Of a DNA stretch of 64,000 nt, positions 1 to 7,985 are shown one piece after another; position 1 is the first letter of the stretch, and every line of letters begins with the position of its first letter. Below the pieces are notes generated by a model. The model did not search any database. It was not told the origin of the DNA and saw only the letters and a list, made by a program, of their open reading frames with translations. Position numbers and translations under genes: made by a program. Source of the stretch: DATAEK01 sp036258055 (lineage in GTDB: Bacteria > Acidobacteriota > Vicinamibacteria > Vicinamibacterales > 2-12-FULL-66-21); the NCBI GenBank assembly GCA_036258055.1, contig DATAEK010000372.1:14601-78600 (forward strand). The letters run 5' to 3'.

Positions 1-426
1 GTGGCGCTGAATGGACGCCATGCGGCAGAGCTGACGTTCCAGCTGCGGCGATCGATCGCCGAGGCGATTCGGCGCCGCGATCGGATGTGGCGAACCCTGA
101 ATCAGCGGCTCGAAGCGCACGACCTGCGCCGTCGTCTCGCGACGATTCACGGACGCTTGAACGCCGCCGACAGCCGATTGCAGGCCGCCGTCCTTCGCCG
201 TCGGGAACGCGCGCAGGCGTCCGCCGCGGCGCTTGCCGGACGGCTGGAGACGCTCAGCCCGCTCGGCGTCCTCGCCCGAGGATACGCGTTGTGCTGGAAC
301 GAAGATCGGACGGCCGTGCTGCGTCGCGCGGCGTCGATCGCCCCAGGCGACCGCGTCCGGGTCACGCTGCACGAAGGGGAACTTGCCTGCGAAGTCAGGG
401 AGGTCGTCGAAGACGATGACCGCTGA
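1..426 (+). CDS. xseA: Exodeoxyribonuclease VII large subunit, C-terminal part (partial)
   Basis: This is the 3' end of a gene cut by the window edge. The GTG at base 1 is only the first in-frame codon visible and need not be the true start. The 141 visible residues are a charged, mostly helical region rich in Arg and Glu, followed by the motif SPLGVLARGYALCW, which matches the conserved C-terminal segment of XseA. XseA is the catalytic subunit of exonuclease VII, which degrades single-stranded DNA in both directions. The small-subunit gene xseB begins 22 bp downstream, which supports the call. The catalytic core lies outside the window. Confidence 0.85.
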   Translation: MALNGRHAAELTFQLRRSIAEAIRRRDRMWRTLNQRLEAHDLRRRLATIHGRLNAADSRLQAAVLRRRERAQASAAALAGRLETLSPLGVLARGYALCWNEDRTAVLRRAASIAPGDRVRVTLHEGELACEVREVVEDDDR

Positions 427-448
427 CGCGCCACGAGAGAATCGAACC

Positions 449-703
449 ATGGATCCCACCATCAAAGATTTCGAATCCGCCATCGCCGAGCTCGAATCGA
501 TCGTGAAGACGCTCGAAGAGGGTGACCTCGCTCTCGAGAAATCACTCGAACTCTTCGAGCGCGGCGTGCAGCTCTCGCGGTTCTGTCACTCGAAGCTCGA
601 GGCGGCGGAACGCCGCATCGAGATCCTGAATGATCGCGGCGAAGTCCGAGCAGCGCCGGCGGGACTTGGCCTGGACAACGCTGGAGGGACGGGTCAGCGG
701 TGA
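449..703 (+). CDS. xseB: Exodeoxyribonuclease VII small subunit
   Basis: The protein has 84 residues, a normal XseB length. The start is the ATG at 449, where the sequence becomes XseB-like (MDPTIKDFESAIAELESIV); the open frame extends upstream but that part only shadows xseA. Family hallmarks seen are the helical FESAIAELESIVKTLEEGDL segment and SLELFERGVQLSRFC. XseB subunits bind XseA to form exonuclease VII. Its TGA overlaps the GTG start of the next gene by 4 nt, indicating translational coupling in a xseA-xseB-ispA-tlyA-nadK operon. Confidence 0.93.
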   Translation: MDPTIKDFESAIAELESIVKTLEEGDLALEKSLELFERGVQLSRFCHSKLEAAERRIEILNDRGEVRAAPAGLGLDNAGGTGQR

Positions 704-1638
704 AGGCGGCGATTGACCGGCTGGAGACGTGGATCGACGCCCGCCGTCAGGCCGTGGATGCGGCGCTGGCGCAGTTCCTCCCTGGATCGCCCGCGGTCCC
801 CTCGATCGTGGATGACGCGATGCGCTACAGCCTGTTCGCGGGCGGCAAGCGGCTGCGTCCCATGCTCGTGCTGGCCGCGGCGGAGGCCTGCGGCGAGCGC
901 ATCGGCATCAGCACCGACGATGCCGTACAGTTTGCGCTGCCGGCTGCCTGCGCCGTCGAGCTCATTCACACCTACTCACTTATCCACGACGACCTGCCGG
1001 CAATGGACAACGATACGCTCCGGCGCGGCCGCCCGACCAACCACGTGGTGTTCGGCGAGGGCATGGCCATCCTCGCGGGCGACGCGCTGCTCACTGAGGC
1101 CTTCGCGCTGCTCGCGCGAGAGCCGGTTGGAGTGGACACGGCGCTGGCCAGCAGGCGTCTACGCGTGTTGCGCGTCATCGCCGACGCGGCCGGAGCTGCC
1201 GGCATGGTCGGCGGGCAAGCGTTGGATCTGCAGGCGGCGGCGCCCGGTGCGTCTCCGCTCGATCGCGACGCGCTGCGGGCCATGCACGTGAGAAAGACCG
1301 GCGCGCTGATCCGCGCGTCTGCGCTCGCGGGTGCGATCATCGCCGGCGCCGACGAAGCCGGGATCGGTGCGGTCGACGTCTACGGCGAGAATCTCGGGCT
1401 GGCGTTCCAGATCGTCGACGACATCCTCGACGTCGAAGGAGCGTCAGCTGACCTCGGGAAGACTGCAGGAAAGGACGCAGCCGCAGGAAAGCCGACCTAC
1501 CCTGCGATTTACGGACTCGAGGAATCGCGCCGTCTTGCCGCGCAGTGCGCCGACCGCGCGCGCTCGGCGCTCGAGAGCGCGGCGCTCGCGGGTCAACTCC
1601 CGGCAATTGCGCGCTGGGTGATTTCCCGCACCAATTGA
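700..1638 (+). CDS. ispA: Polyprenyl (farnesyl/geranylgeranyl) diphosphate synthase
   Basis: The 312-residue all-helical trans-prenyltransferase has a GTG start at 700 inside the end of xseB. Both aspartate-rich motifs that bind Mg-diphosphate are present: DDLPAMD at residues 97-103 (FARM) and DDILD at 240-244 (SARM). GGKRLRP at residues 48-54 is the conserved basic motif. It condenses isopentenyl diphosphate with allylic diphosphates, giving precursors for undecaprenyl phosphate and quinones. Chain length cannot be fixed from sequence alone, so IspA (C15) is the family-level choice. Many genomes place dxs next to this gene; here tlyA follows directly. Confidence 0.92.
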   Translation: MKAAIDRLETWIDARRQAVDAALAQFLPGSPAVPSIVDDAMRYSLFAGGKRLRPMLVLAAAEACGERIGISTDDAVQFALPAACAVELIHTYSLIHDDLPAMDNDTLRRGRPTNHVVFGEGMAILAGDALLTEAFALLAREPVGVDTALASRRLRVLRVIADAAGAAGMVGGQALDLQAAAPGASPLDRDALRAMHVRKTGALIRASALAGAIIAGADEAGIGAVDVYGENLGLAFQIVDDILDVEGASADLGKTAGKDAAAGKPTYPAIYGLEESRRLAAQCADRARSALESAALAGQLPAIARWVISRTN

Positions 1639-2411
1639 AGAACAGCCGACGTCTGGATGCCGTGCTCGTCGACCGCGGCTTGGCCGCGTCCCGCGAACGC
1701 GCGCGGGCGCTCGTGCTCGCGGGCCGGGTGACCGTCAACGGTCGGCGGATCTCGAAGGCGGGTGCCCCGATCAGGGATGACGACGACATCGCCTTGCTCG
1801 AGCCCGATCATCCGTATGTCAGCCGCGGCGGGGTCAAGCTGGCGCACGCGCTCGATGCGTTCCAGATCAAGGTGGACGGCCGCGTAGCGCTCGACATCGG
1901 CGCTTCGACGGGAGGCTTCACGGACGTTCTTCTCCAGCGGCACGCCACTCGTGTCGTCGCCCTCGACGTCGGACACGGCCAACTCGACTGGAAACTCCGG
2001 CAGGATCCCAGAGTCGTGGTGATCGAGCACGTCAACGCGCGAGGTCTGACCGCCGAACAGCTCCCGAACGCGTCGCGCCTGTTCGACATCGTCACCATCG
2101 ACGTGTCTTTCATCTCCCTGCGCCACATTCTTCCGGTGGTGCCCGCACTGCTGGCACAGGATGGCGACATCGTGGCGCTCGTGAAACCTCAGTTCGAAGC
2201 GGGACGTGCGGAAGTGGGAAAAGGAGGCATTGTCCGCAGTGATGAGGTGCGGCATCGAGTCGTCGCCGACGTCGCAGCCGCGGCAGATGCGCTAGGATTG
2301 GAGCGCGTCGCCGAGGTCGACTCCCCGATCACCGGCGCGGAAGGCAATCGGGAGATCCTGCTTCACCTCAGACGGCGTCCCTCGCCTCCTCCCGGAGCCG
2401 CGGGCGCGTGA
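1635..2411 (+). CDS. tlyA: TlyA family rRNA 2'-O-methyltransferase (S4 + FtsJ domains)
   Basis: The 258-residue protein most likely starts at TTG 1635, which overlaps the ispA stop (TTGA) and gives the expected N-terminus LKNSRRLDAVLVDRGL. Upstream in-frame codons only shadow ispA. Residues about 5-65 form an S4 RNA-binding domain (RERARALVLAGRVTVNG). The rest is an FtsJ/RrmJ Rossmann methyltransferase with the SAM-binding motif LDIGASTGGFTDVLL and the VKPQFE segment. TlyA methylates rRNA 2'-hydroxyls, at 16S C1409 and 23S C1920 in mycobacteria. The old name hemolysin A should not be taken as evidence of haemolytic activity. nadK begins 4 bp after its stop. Confidence 0.92.
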   Translation: MKNSRRLDAVLVDRGLAASRERARALVLAGRVTVNGRRISKAGAPIRDDDDIALLEPDHPYVSRGGVKLAHALDAFQIKVDGRVALDIGASTGGFTDVLLQRHATRVVALDVGHGQLDWKLRQDPRVVVIEHVNARGLTAEQLPNASRLFDIVTIDVSFISLRHILPVVPALLAQDGDIVALVKPQFEAGRAEVGKGGIVRSDEVRHRVVADVAAAADALGLERVAEVDSPITGAEGNREILLHLRRRPSPPPGAAGA

Positions 2412-2415
2412 GACG

Positions 2416-3300
2416 ATGCCACAGATCACTCGTGTAGGGCTGGTCGCGAAACACCACCTCGACGCGGCCGCCGGCGTGCTCGCAGAGCTGGCCGGCTGGC
2501 TCGAAGCCCGACATGTACAGGCCGTCTTCGAAACGGAGACCGCCGCCCTCGTCGGCCTCCCGCCCGGCCGTCCGACGACGAGCCGTGACGATCTGCCCAA
2601 GGCCTGCGACCTGATCGTCGTGCTCGGTGGCGACGGAACGTTCATCGGCATGGCCGGCCGCATCGCCCAGTCCGGCGCGGACATCCCGATCCTCGGCGTG
2701 AACTTCGGCAGCCTTGGGTTCCTCACCGAAGTCACGCTGGTCGAACTCTACGACGTCCTCGATTCGGCGCTGCAGGGCACCGCACAATTCGATGAGCGCA
2801 TGATGCTTCGCGCGCGGACTATCCGCGACGGGCAGGCGCATTCGGATCGCATCGTGCTCAACGACGTCGTGATCACGAAGGCGGCGCTCTCGCGCATCAC
2901 CGATTTGTCGGTATCGCTGGGGCGCGAATCGGTCATGCGCGTGCGCGCCGATGGCCTCATCATTGCGACCCCGACCGGATCCACCGCCTACAACCTGGCC
3001 GCGGGCGGCCCGATCGTGCACCCTTCGGTCGACTCGCTGTTGCTCACGCCGATTGCGCCGCACATGCTGACGAATCGGCCGGTCGTCGTCCCTGGTTCGT
3101 CGGAGATCCGGGTTCAACCGATGATGGACGGATCGAACGACGAAGTGTACGTGACGTTCGACGGCCAGTTTGGCCATCCGCTCGAGCCCGAGGACATCAT
3201 CGACATTCGACGGGCCGAGCGCGCGTTGAAACTCGTGCGCGCGACGAAGCGAACCTACTTCGAGCTGCTGCGCGAGAAGCTGAAGTGGGGACAACGCTGA
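2416..3300 (+). CDS. nadK: NAD kinase
   Basis: The 294-residue cytosolic enzyme phosphorylates NAD+ to NADP+. The family signature GGDGT is at residues 71-75, followed by NFGSLGFLTE and the nucleotide-binding segment ADGLIIATPTGSTAYNLAAG. The length is normal for bacterial NadK. It is the last gene of the xseA-xseB-ispA-tlyA-nadK run and lies 4 bp after tlyA. Its stop is followed by a heptameric inverted repeat facing a convergent gene. Confidence 0.96.
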   Translation: MPQITRVGLVAKHHLDAAAGVLAELAGWLEARHVQAVFETETAALVGLPPGRPTTSRDDLPKACDLIVVLGGDGTFIGMAGRIAQSGADIPILGVNFGSLGFLTEVTLVELYDVLDSALQGTAQFDERMMLRARTIRDGQAHSDRIVLNDVVITKAALSRITDLSVSLGRESVMRVRADGLIIATPTGSTAYNLAAGGPIVHPSVDSLLLTPIAPHMLTNRPVVVPGSSEIRVQPMMDGSNDEVYVTFDGQFGHPLEPEDIIDIRRAERALKLVRATKRTYFELLREKLKWGQR

Positions 3301-3320
3301 CCCGGGCGAGAGGTCGCGCC

Positions 3321-3413
3321 CAGTTCTCGGTTCCCTGTTCTCAGTTCTCAGTTCGCAGAGTACCGAGAAACGAGAACTCAGAACAGAGAACTGAGAACTG
3401 AGAACTGAGAACT
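3321..3413. repeat. Heptameric tandem repeats arranged as inverted arms (GAGAACT family)
   Basis: The spacer between the convergent nadK and TonB-receptor genes holds two arrays. The left arm (3321-3355) has five 7-nt units of the CAGTTCT type. The right arm (3372-3413) has six units, five reading GAGAACT and one CAGAACA. The right units are essentially the reverse complement of the left units, so transcripts from either side can form a long imperfect hairpin. The right arm touches the receptor's TAA. There is no clear T-tract, so a terminator role is only possible. Confidence 0.85.
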
Positions 3414-6134
3414 TTAGAACCTGATGAGGTACCGAACTGAGAGGCCGAACCCCGGCGCGTCGATCCCCCAGCTGATCCCGCGGTAGTTCTCATCGGTCAG
3501 GTTTTCGACGTCCACCAGAATCTCGTGTGAGGCGCGCCGGAACCCCGCGCGTACGCCGAACATCGCGTAGCCAGGCACCTCCGTAAAGAGCGGCGCGGAG
3601 TTGACGCCAACGCCCAGCACCCGGTTTTGGATCTGCGCCAGGGTTTCGCCGGTTGCGACGAGGACGTCGTCAGAGGTTCCGGCCACGTTGTCCGTCCCCG
3701 CTCCGATCCATCCGCGGACACGCGCTCCGTTGTTGAAGAACGCCTGGATGTTGGCCCGACTCCGGCCGGCACCCGTGCGACGGTCACCAAGATCGAGGGT
3801 CGAGAGGTGCGTCTGCTTCCAGGCGACGTGCATGTACGGTTCGATCCACCACCGTCCCCCCGCGGACGTCCAGCGGACGAGCACGTAGCCGTCTGGCGCT
3901 GGTGTCCCGCCTTCGATGTTCGGAGGGAGGTCGGTCGTCGTGTCCTTGGCGCGAAGGTAGGTGAACGCGGTGTGGAGCGTGACCCGTGGACCGAGCAGCG
4001 CCTGCGCCGTGTGCTCGATACCCCAGATGCGCGCGTTGTCGAAGTTCGCGCGGACGAGCACGGGAACCGTCGAGAGCGGAACAAACACCACGCCGTTCGC
4101 ATTCTGCGACGTGATCGGCTGTCCACCGATCACCGTTCCCACGGCGCCGGACGGCAGGATCAGCGCCTGCTTCTGAATGTTGTCGTGGACGTCGTTGACG
4201 AAGAACGTGAAGTCCGTCCGCCAGGACTTCTGGCGATAGCCCAGACCCAGCTCGTATTGAAGGCTCGTCTCGGGCCCAAGCTGCTGGACCGGATCGCCAG
4301 TGCAGACGGCGTTGGCGTCGGCCGTACTGCCCACGCAGCCGTCGAGATCTGCCACGTCAGGAGCGGCGACCTCGAAACCTGATCCCGTGAGCCCGAGCGT
4401 GCCCAGGTCGGTCATGTGCGGCGCTCGAAAACCCCGGCTGATCGATGCCAGGACCGTCCACTGCTCGGAGGGCGTCAGCACGCTGGCCGCGCGAAACGTG
4501 AACGCCGACGCCGTCAACTGGTCGTCCGGCCAAAGCGGCTGACCGTTGACGATCGGGCTGTCGGATGCGTGCGCCTCGTAGTGCGCGCCGCCCACGCGTA
4601 GAGATCCCACGAATCTGACCCGATCAGGAACCGCGTCGAACGCCGATTGGGCGAAGACACCGCCTTGCGTGAAGGACGCACCATCCGGCACGCGGGGCCG
4701 CCGCGGCGTGATGACACCAGTCACCGGATTCACGTTGAACGAATCCGACGACAGCCCCTCGAAGTAGACGTCACCGCCGACCGACAGCGTCGTTCGGCTC
4801 GAGAGTGCCTTGGTGGCGACTCCCTGGATGCCGTGCGCGGTCGTGCGCTCCGGTTCGTGACCGATGGTCGCCGTTGGATTGCCATTGCCCCCCTGATTCA
4901 CGCGCTCCTCGCGCTGGCTGTTGAGCGAGTACGTCACCGAGACGTGATCGAAGAGCCGCGCGCCGAGTTTCTCGAAGCGCGCGGAAAAAAGGTCGAGCGA
5001 GAGATCGTTGAGCTCGGAGATCAGGTTGCCATCTCCGCCGAGTAGCTGATCGTAGCGATCGCCGTCATCCTGCTTCGTTCGCATGTAGCTCAAGACGAGA
5101 CGCGACGCCGGCGACGGTGCCCAGTTCGATCGGATGGATCCTCCGAGCTGGTAGAAGCCGGTGTTGGGCAGACGGTCGTCCATCAAGACATCGGACGAGA
5201 CGCCGAGGAAGCGGGTGACGGCCGCATGCGAGTCGATTCCGTCCCCGGTTCTGATGCGCCCGACGCCCCGACCCGAGAGCGATCCCGCAAGACCGAGCGT
5301 CGGCGAGGTGTAGGACATGAAGGCCTGACCGCCACCGAAGCGATGAGAAGTCCCGAAGCTCGCACCGACTGACGCACCCCACGGCGATCCGCCACGGTCA
5401 CCGAGCAGGGGCGGCTGCGTCAGGAACTGAATGCTGCCGCCGAGCGCATCGCTCCCGTATTGCGCGCTCGACGGCCCGCGCACGACCTCGATCGAATTGA
5501 GCGACCCGGGCTCGATGAGGTCCAGAAACGTGTTCACGCCGCCGCGCTGCGCGCCGTTCGAGTAGCGAACACCATCGATGAAGACGTTGACTTTGTTGCC
5601 GGTAAGACCGCGGATGAAGACGCCGGCCATCGTCGGGCTCGTCCGCTGAAGCTGCACGCCGGTCTCACCCTCGACAGCCTGGGCGACGGCGGTGGTGACG
5701 CGGGTTGCAATGTCTTGGGAATCGATGATGCTGACCGGTTGGCCAGCGCGGCGGGTTTCTTCGACGTTGTCGGCGGCGGCGGTGACGGTGACGTCCTCGC
5801 GGATGGGTCCAGGATGGAGCACGATCTCTATGGGCGAGGGATCAACGTCCGCAAGACTCAATGGTGTCCGGGACGTGCCCATGTGGCTTGCCGTGACGAC
5901 GAGCAGATAGCGGCCAGTCGCGGGAGCCTCGAGGGTGAACTTTCCTTCTGAATTCGTACGCGCGGTGGCGAGCGGCGTGAGATCCGCGCTCATCAGCACG
6001 ACGTCCGCGTCTGCGATGGCCGCGCCGAACGGATCCTTTACGATGCCGCTGACGCTGACGCTGACCGCGGCGTATGTCAGCGCCGTTGTGAGCGCCCACA
6101 ACACCGCGGCCAGCGGCATTCTCGACAGTTTCAT
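3414..6134 (-). CDS. TonB-dependent outer-membrane receptor
   Basis: The start at 6134 (MKLSRMPLAAVLW, 906 residues) is chosen because AAGGAGGA lies just upstream and the residues form a signal peptide (about 1-21); the frame extends 40 codons further without such features. Residues about 25-105 are a carboxypeptidase-regulatory-like Ig domain. A plug follows (GVFIRGLTGNKVNVFIDGVR, then IEVVRGPSSAQYGSDALGG), and then a long beta-barrel ending in the aromatic C-terminus RYLIRF expected for BAM-assembled proteins. It should import a scarce ligand using TonB energy. The plug resembles siderophore, haem or cobalamin receptors, but the ligand cannot be assigned. No TonB or ExbBD genes are nearby. 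Confidence 0.93.
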   Translation of the reverse strand: MKLSRMPLAAVLWALTTALTYAAVSVSVSGIVKDPFGAAIADADVVLMSADLTPLATARTNSEGKFTLEAPATGRYLLVVTASHMGTSRTPLSLADVDPSPIEIVLHPGPIREDVTVTAAADNVEETRRAGQPVSIIDSQDIATRVTTAVAQAVEGETGVQLQRTSPTMAGVFIRGLTGNKVNVFIDGVRYSNGAQRGGVNTFLDLIEPGSLNSIEVVRGPSSAQYGSDALGGSIQFLTQPPLLGDRGGSPWGASVGASFGTSHRFGGGQAFMSYTSPTLGLAGSLSGRGVGRIRTGDGIDSHAAVTRFLGVSSDVLMDDRLPNTGFYQLGGSIRSNWAPSPASRLVLSYMRTKQDDGDRYDQLLGGDGNLISELNDLSLDLFSARFEKLGARLFDHVSVTYSLNSQREERVNQGGNGNPTATIGHEPERTTAHGIQGVATKALSSRTTLSVGGDVYFEGLSSDSFNVNPVTGVITPRRPRVPDGASFTQGGVFAQSAFDAVPDRVRFVGSLRVGGAHYEAHASDSPIVNGQPLWPDDQLTASAFTFRAASVLTPSEQWTVLASISRGFRAPHMTDLGTLGLTGSGFEVAAPDVADLDGCVGSTADANAVCTGDPVQQLGPETSLQYELGLGYRQKSWRTDFTFFVNDVHDNIQKQALILPSGAVGTVIGGQPITSQNANGVVFVPLSTVPVLVRANFDNARIWGIEHTAQALLGPRVTLHTAFTYLRAKDTTTDLPPNIEGGTPAPDGYVLVRWTSAGGRWWIEPYMHVAWKQTHLSTLDLGDRRTGAGRSRANIQAFFNNGARVRGWIGAGTDNVAGTSDDVLVATGETLAQIQNRVLGVGVNSAPLFTEVPGYAMFGVRAGFRRASHEILVDVENLTDENYRGISWGIDAPGFGLSVRYLIRF

Positions 6135-6411
6135 GGTCCTCCTTCGCGCGAGCAGACGCTCGGGTGCGGCCGGAGCGGGCCGTGAAGCGAATCTAGTGGG
6201 CGGACCTGAACTACTACCAGAGGTAGCAGGCGCGGTGGGAATGGCATGGGCCATGGGCCATGGGCCATGGTCCCGGCCATGGGAAATGGCAGGAACTCCG
6301 ACTGCCTCGGGCGGATCTTGGGAGCAGGCTACCCGCCGTAGTCAGCAAAGGCGGTGGGCTGTCGCGCGAAGCCCTGGCGGAGGCGCGGGACCCACGCGCA
6401 GCAAGTAATCC
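6135..6411. repeat. Receptor leader/spacer with GCCATGG heptamers
   Basis: This 277-bp spacer separates mltG (upstream) from the TonB-receptor gene, both on the minus strand. Three perfect GCCATGG heptamers run from 6250 to 6270, flanked by degenerate copies to about 6290. A short dyad CTACC-AGA-GGTAG lies near 6210. The receptor's ribosome-binding site (AAGGAGGA on the minus strand) is immediately before 6134. No convincing -35/-10 pair was found. Confidence 0.6.
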
Positions 6412-7449
6412 TTATTGCTGCTCTCGCTGCCGCTTGTCGCGGAAATACTGTCGTTGATACCGCTCCACGTTGCGATTGTGTTCGTCGAGCGTCGTCGCGA
6501 ACGCGTGCGATCCGTCGTTGCGGCTGACGAAATACAGATACGAAACGTCGGCGGGGTTTGCCGCGGCCTCGAGCGAGGCCAGTCCCGGTGAGGCGATCGG
6601 TCCCGGCGGCAGCCCGGCGTATCGATAGGTGTTGTACGGCGAGTCGAACTTCAGATCCTCACGCGTGAGGTTGCCGTCGAATTTACCTGCCCGCTCCAGT
6701 GCGTAGATGACGGTCGGATCGCACTGCAACCCCATGCCGATCTTGAGGCGATTCGCGTAGACTGCCGCGACGAGCGGCCGCTCGTCGGGCCTGCCTGTTT
6801 CCTTTTCCACGATCGACGCCAGCGTGACGAGTTGACGGACGCTCAGTCCGCGTGCGGACGCGCGCGCGACGAGGTCGGCGGTGAGCACCTTCTCCGCCTG
6901 CTGCACCATTCGCGTCACGAGTTGGTCGGCCGTCGCCTTGCGCGGAAGGGCGTAGGTGTCGGGAAAGAGGTAGCCCTCGAGGTCGCGCGCTTCGGGGTCC
7001 AGCTCCTGGATGCGTGATGCATCCCGGGCAGCCGACGCGAAGTCCTCGGCGGACCCCATGCCCTTCTCCGAGTACAACGCGGCCATCTGCCTGATGGTCA
7101 GGCCTTCGCGAAACGTGATCGGTTGCAGGTAGACGTCGCCTCGCGCGAGCTTGTCGACGACTTCCCGCGGCGTCATCGGCTGATCGAAGCGGTACTCGCC
7201 GGCCTGAAGCCGTCGCCCGGCGCCGCGCAGCCAGACGGCCGCGCGAAACGCGGTGGCGTTCTGAACCACGCCGGCCTGGGCCAGCCGATGGCCCATGCCG
7301 GTCGATCCGGTGCCGGGCGGAATCTCGACGAACACTTCCGCGTCCGTGTAGCCCTTATACGGCCGATCGAGAACGGACGTGATCCAGAGGCCGCCGGCAA
7401 TGGCGGCGACCGCCACGAGAGCGATGAGCGTGACGATGATCCGCTTCAC
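6412..7449 (-). CDS. mltG: Endolytic murein transglycosylase MltG (YceG-like)
   Basis: The 345-residue inner-membrane protein has one N-terminal membrane segment (residues about 3-26, IIVTLIALVAVAAIAGGLWI) and a periplasmic YceG domain. The active-site region is recognisable as ASIVEKETGRPDERPLVAAV, with the family's catalytic Glu, followed by the CDPTVIYAL segment. MltG cleaves nascent glycan strands and is thought to set glycan length by ending PBP synthesis. The GTG start overlaps the ruvX stop by 4 nt (GTGA), so the two genes are co-translated, a pairing seen in many bacteria. Confidence 0.95.
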   Translation of the reverse strand: MKRIIVTLIALVAVAAIAGGLWITSVLDRPYKGYTDAEVFVEIPPGTGSTGMGHRLAQAGVVQNATAFRAAVWLRGAGRRLQAGEYRFDQPMTPREVVDKLARGDVYLQPITFREGLTIRQMAALYSEKGMGSAEDFASAARDASRIQELDPEARDLEGYLFPDTYALPRKATADQLVTRMVQQAEKVLTADLVARASARGLSVRQLVTLASIVEKETGRPDERPLVAAVYANRLKIGMGLQCDPTVIYALERAGKFDGNLTREDLKFDSPYNTYRYAGLPPGPIASPGLASLEAAANPADVSYLYFVSRNDGSHAFATTLDEHNRNVERYQRQYFRDKRQREQQ

Positions 7450-7913
7450 GATCGGTTCTCGTCCTCCTCTGCCGACGGCCGGCTACCAGCGGCCGCATCG
7501 AGGTAGTCCTGCAGAATCACCGCCGCGGCCGTGGCATCGAGGACCGCCTTGCGCTTGCGCCAATCCCTCTCGCGACGCGCGAGGAGGCTCTCGGCTTCGC
7601 GGCTGCTGAGTCGTTCGTCCTGCAGGATCACAGGCACGCTGGTCAGCCTGTTCAGTCGATCGGCGAGCGCGCGAACCGCTTCGGTAAGGTCCGTGGGATC
7701 CCCGCTCAGGCGTCGCGGGAGGCCAAGGACCACCGCACCCAACCCGTCGTCTTCGTCCCGCAGCTCGCCGATCATGCGCGCCAGCTCGTCGGCGACGGCC
7801 TGCGGCTCTCCGCGTCTGGCAATGGCCTTCCATGGCCGCGCGAGGAGGCCAGTCGGATCGGAAAGCGCGAGCCCGATGCGCCGCTTTCCAAAATCGATGC
7901 CGAGGGCCCTCAC
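7446..7913 (-). CDS. ruvX: Putative pre-16S rRNA nuclease / Holliday-junction resolvase-like RuvX (YqgF)
   Basis: The GTG start at 7913 (VRALGIDFGKRRIGLALSD) gives 155 residues, close to the family norm; upstream in-frame sequence is not protein-like. The RNase H-like fold is marked by GIDFGKRRIG with the first catalytic Asp, by LQDERLSSREAE with the Glu, and by the C-terminal DATAAAVILQDYLD with the last Asp. YqgF proteins act in 16S rRNA 5'-end maturation; a resolvase role was proposed from the fold. The gene is upstream of and overlaps mltG, and is divergent from the phosphatase gene at 7986. Confidence 0.93.
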   Translation of the reverse strand: MRALGIDFGKRRIGLALSDPTGLLARPWKAIARRGEPQAVADELARMIGELRDEDDGLGAVVLGLPRRLSGDPTDLTEAVRALADRLNRLTSVPVILQDERLSSREAESLLARRERDWRKRKAVLDATAAAVILQDYLDAAAGSRPSAEEDENRS

Positions 7914-7985
7914 GTTTTTCAGAGTACACCAGCCCGTTGCCGCCCACGGGCCGGCAGTGGCGCGGTTACAATAATTGCGATCTCG

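Noticed and set aside
1635..2411. Haemolysin function for TlyA
   Set aside because: The S4 plus FtsJ domain order is that of an rRNA methyltransferase; haemolysis reports do not follow from the sequence.
3321..3413. CRISPR array
   Set aside because: Repeat units are 7 nt with no spacers, and no cas genes are present.
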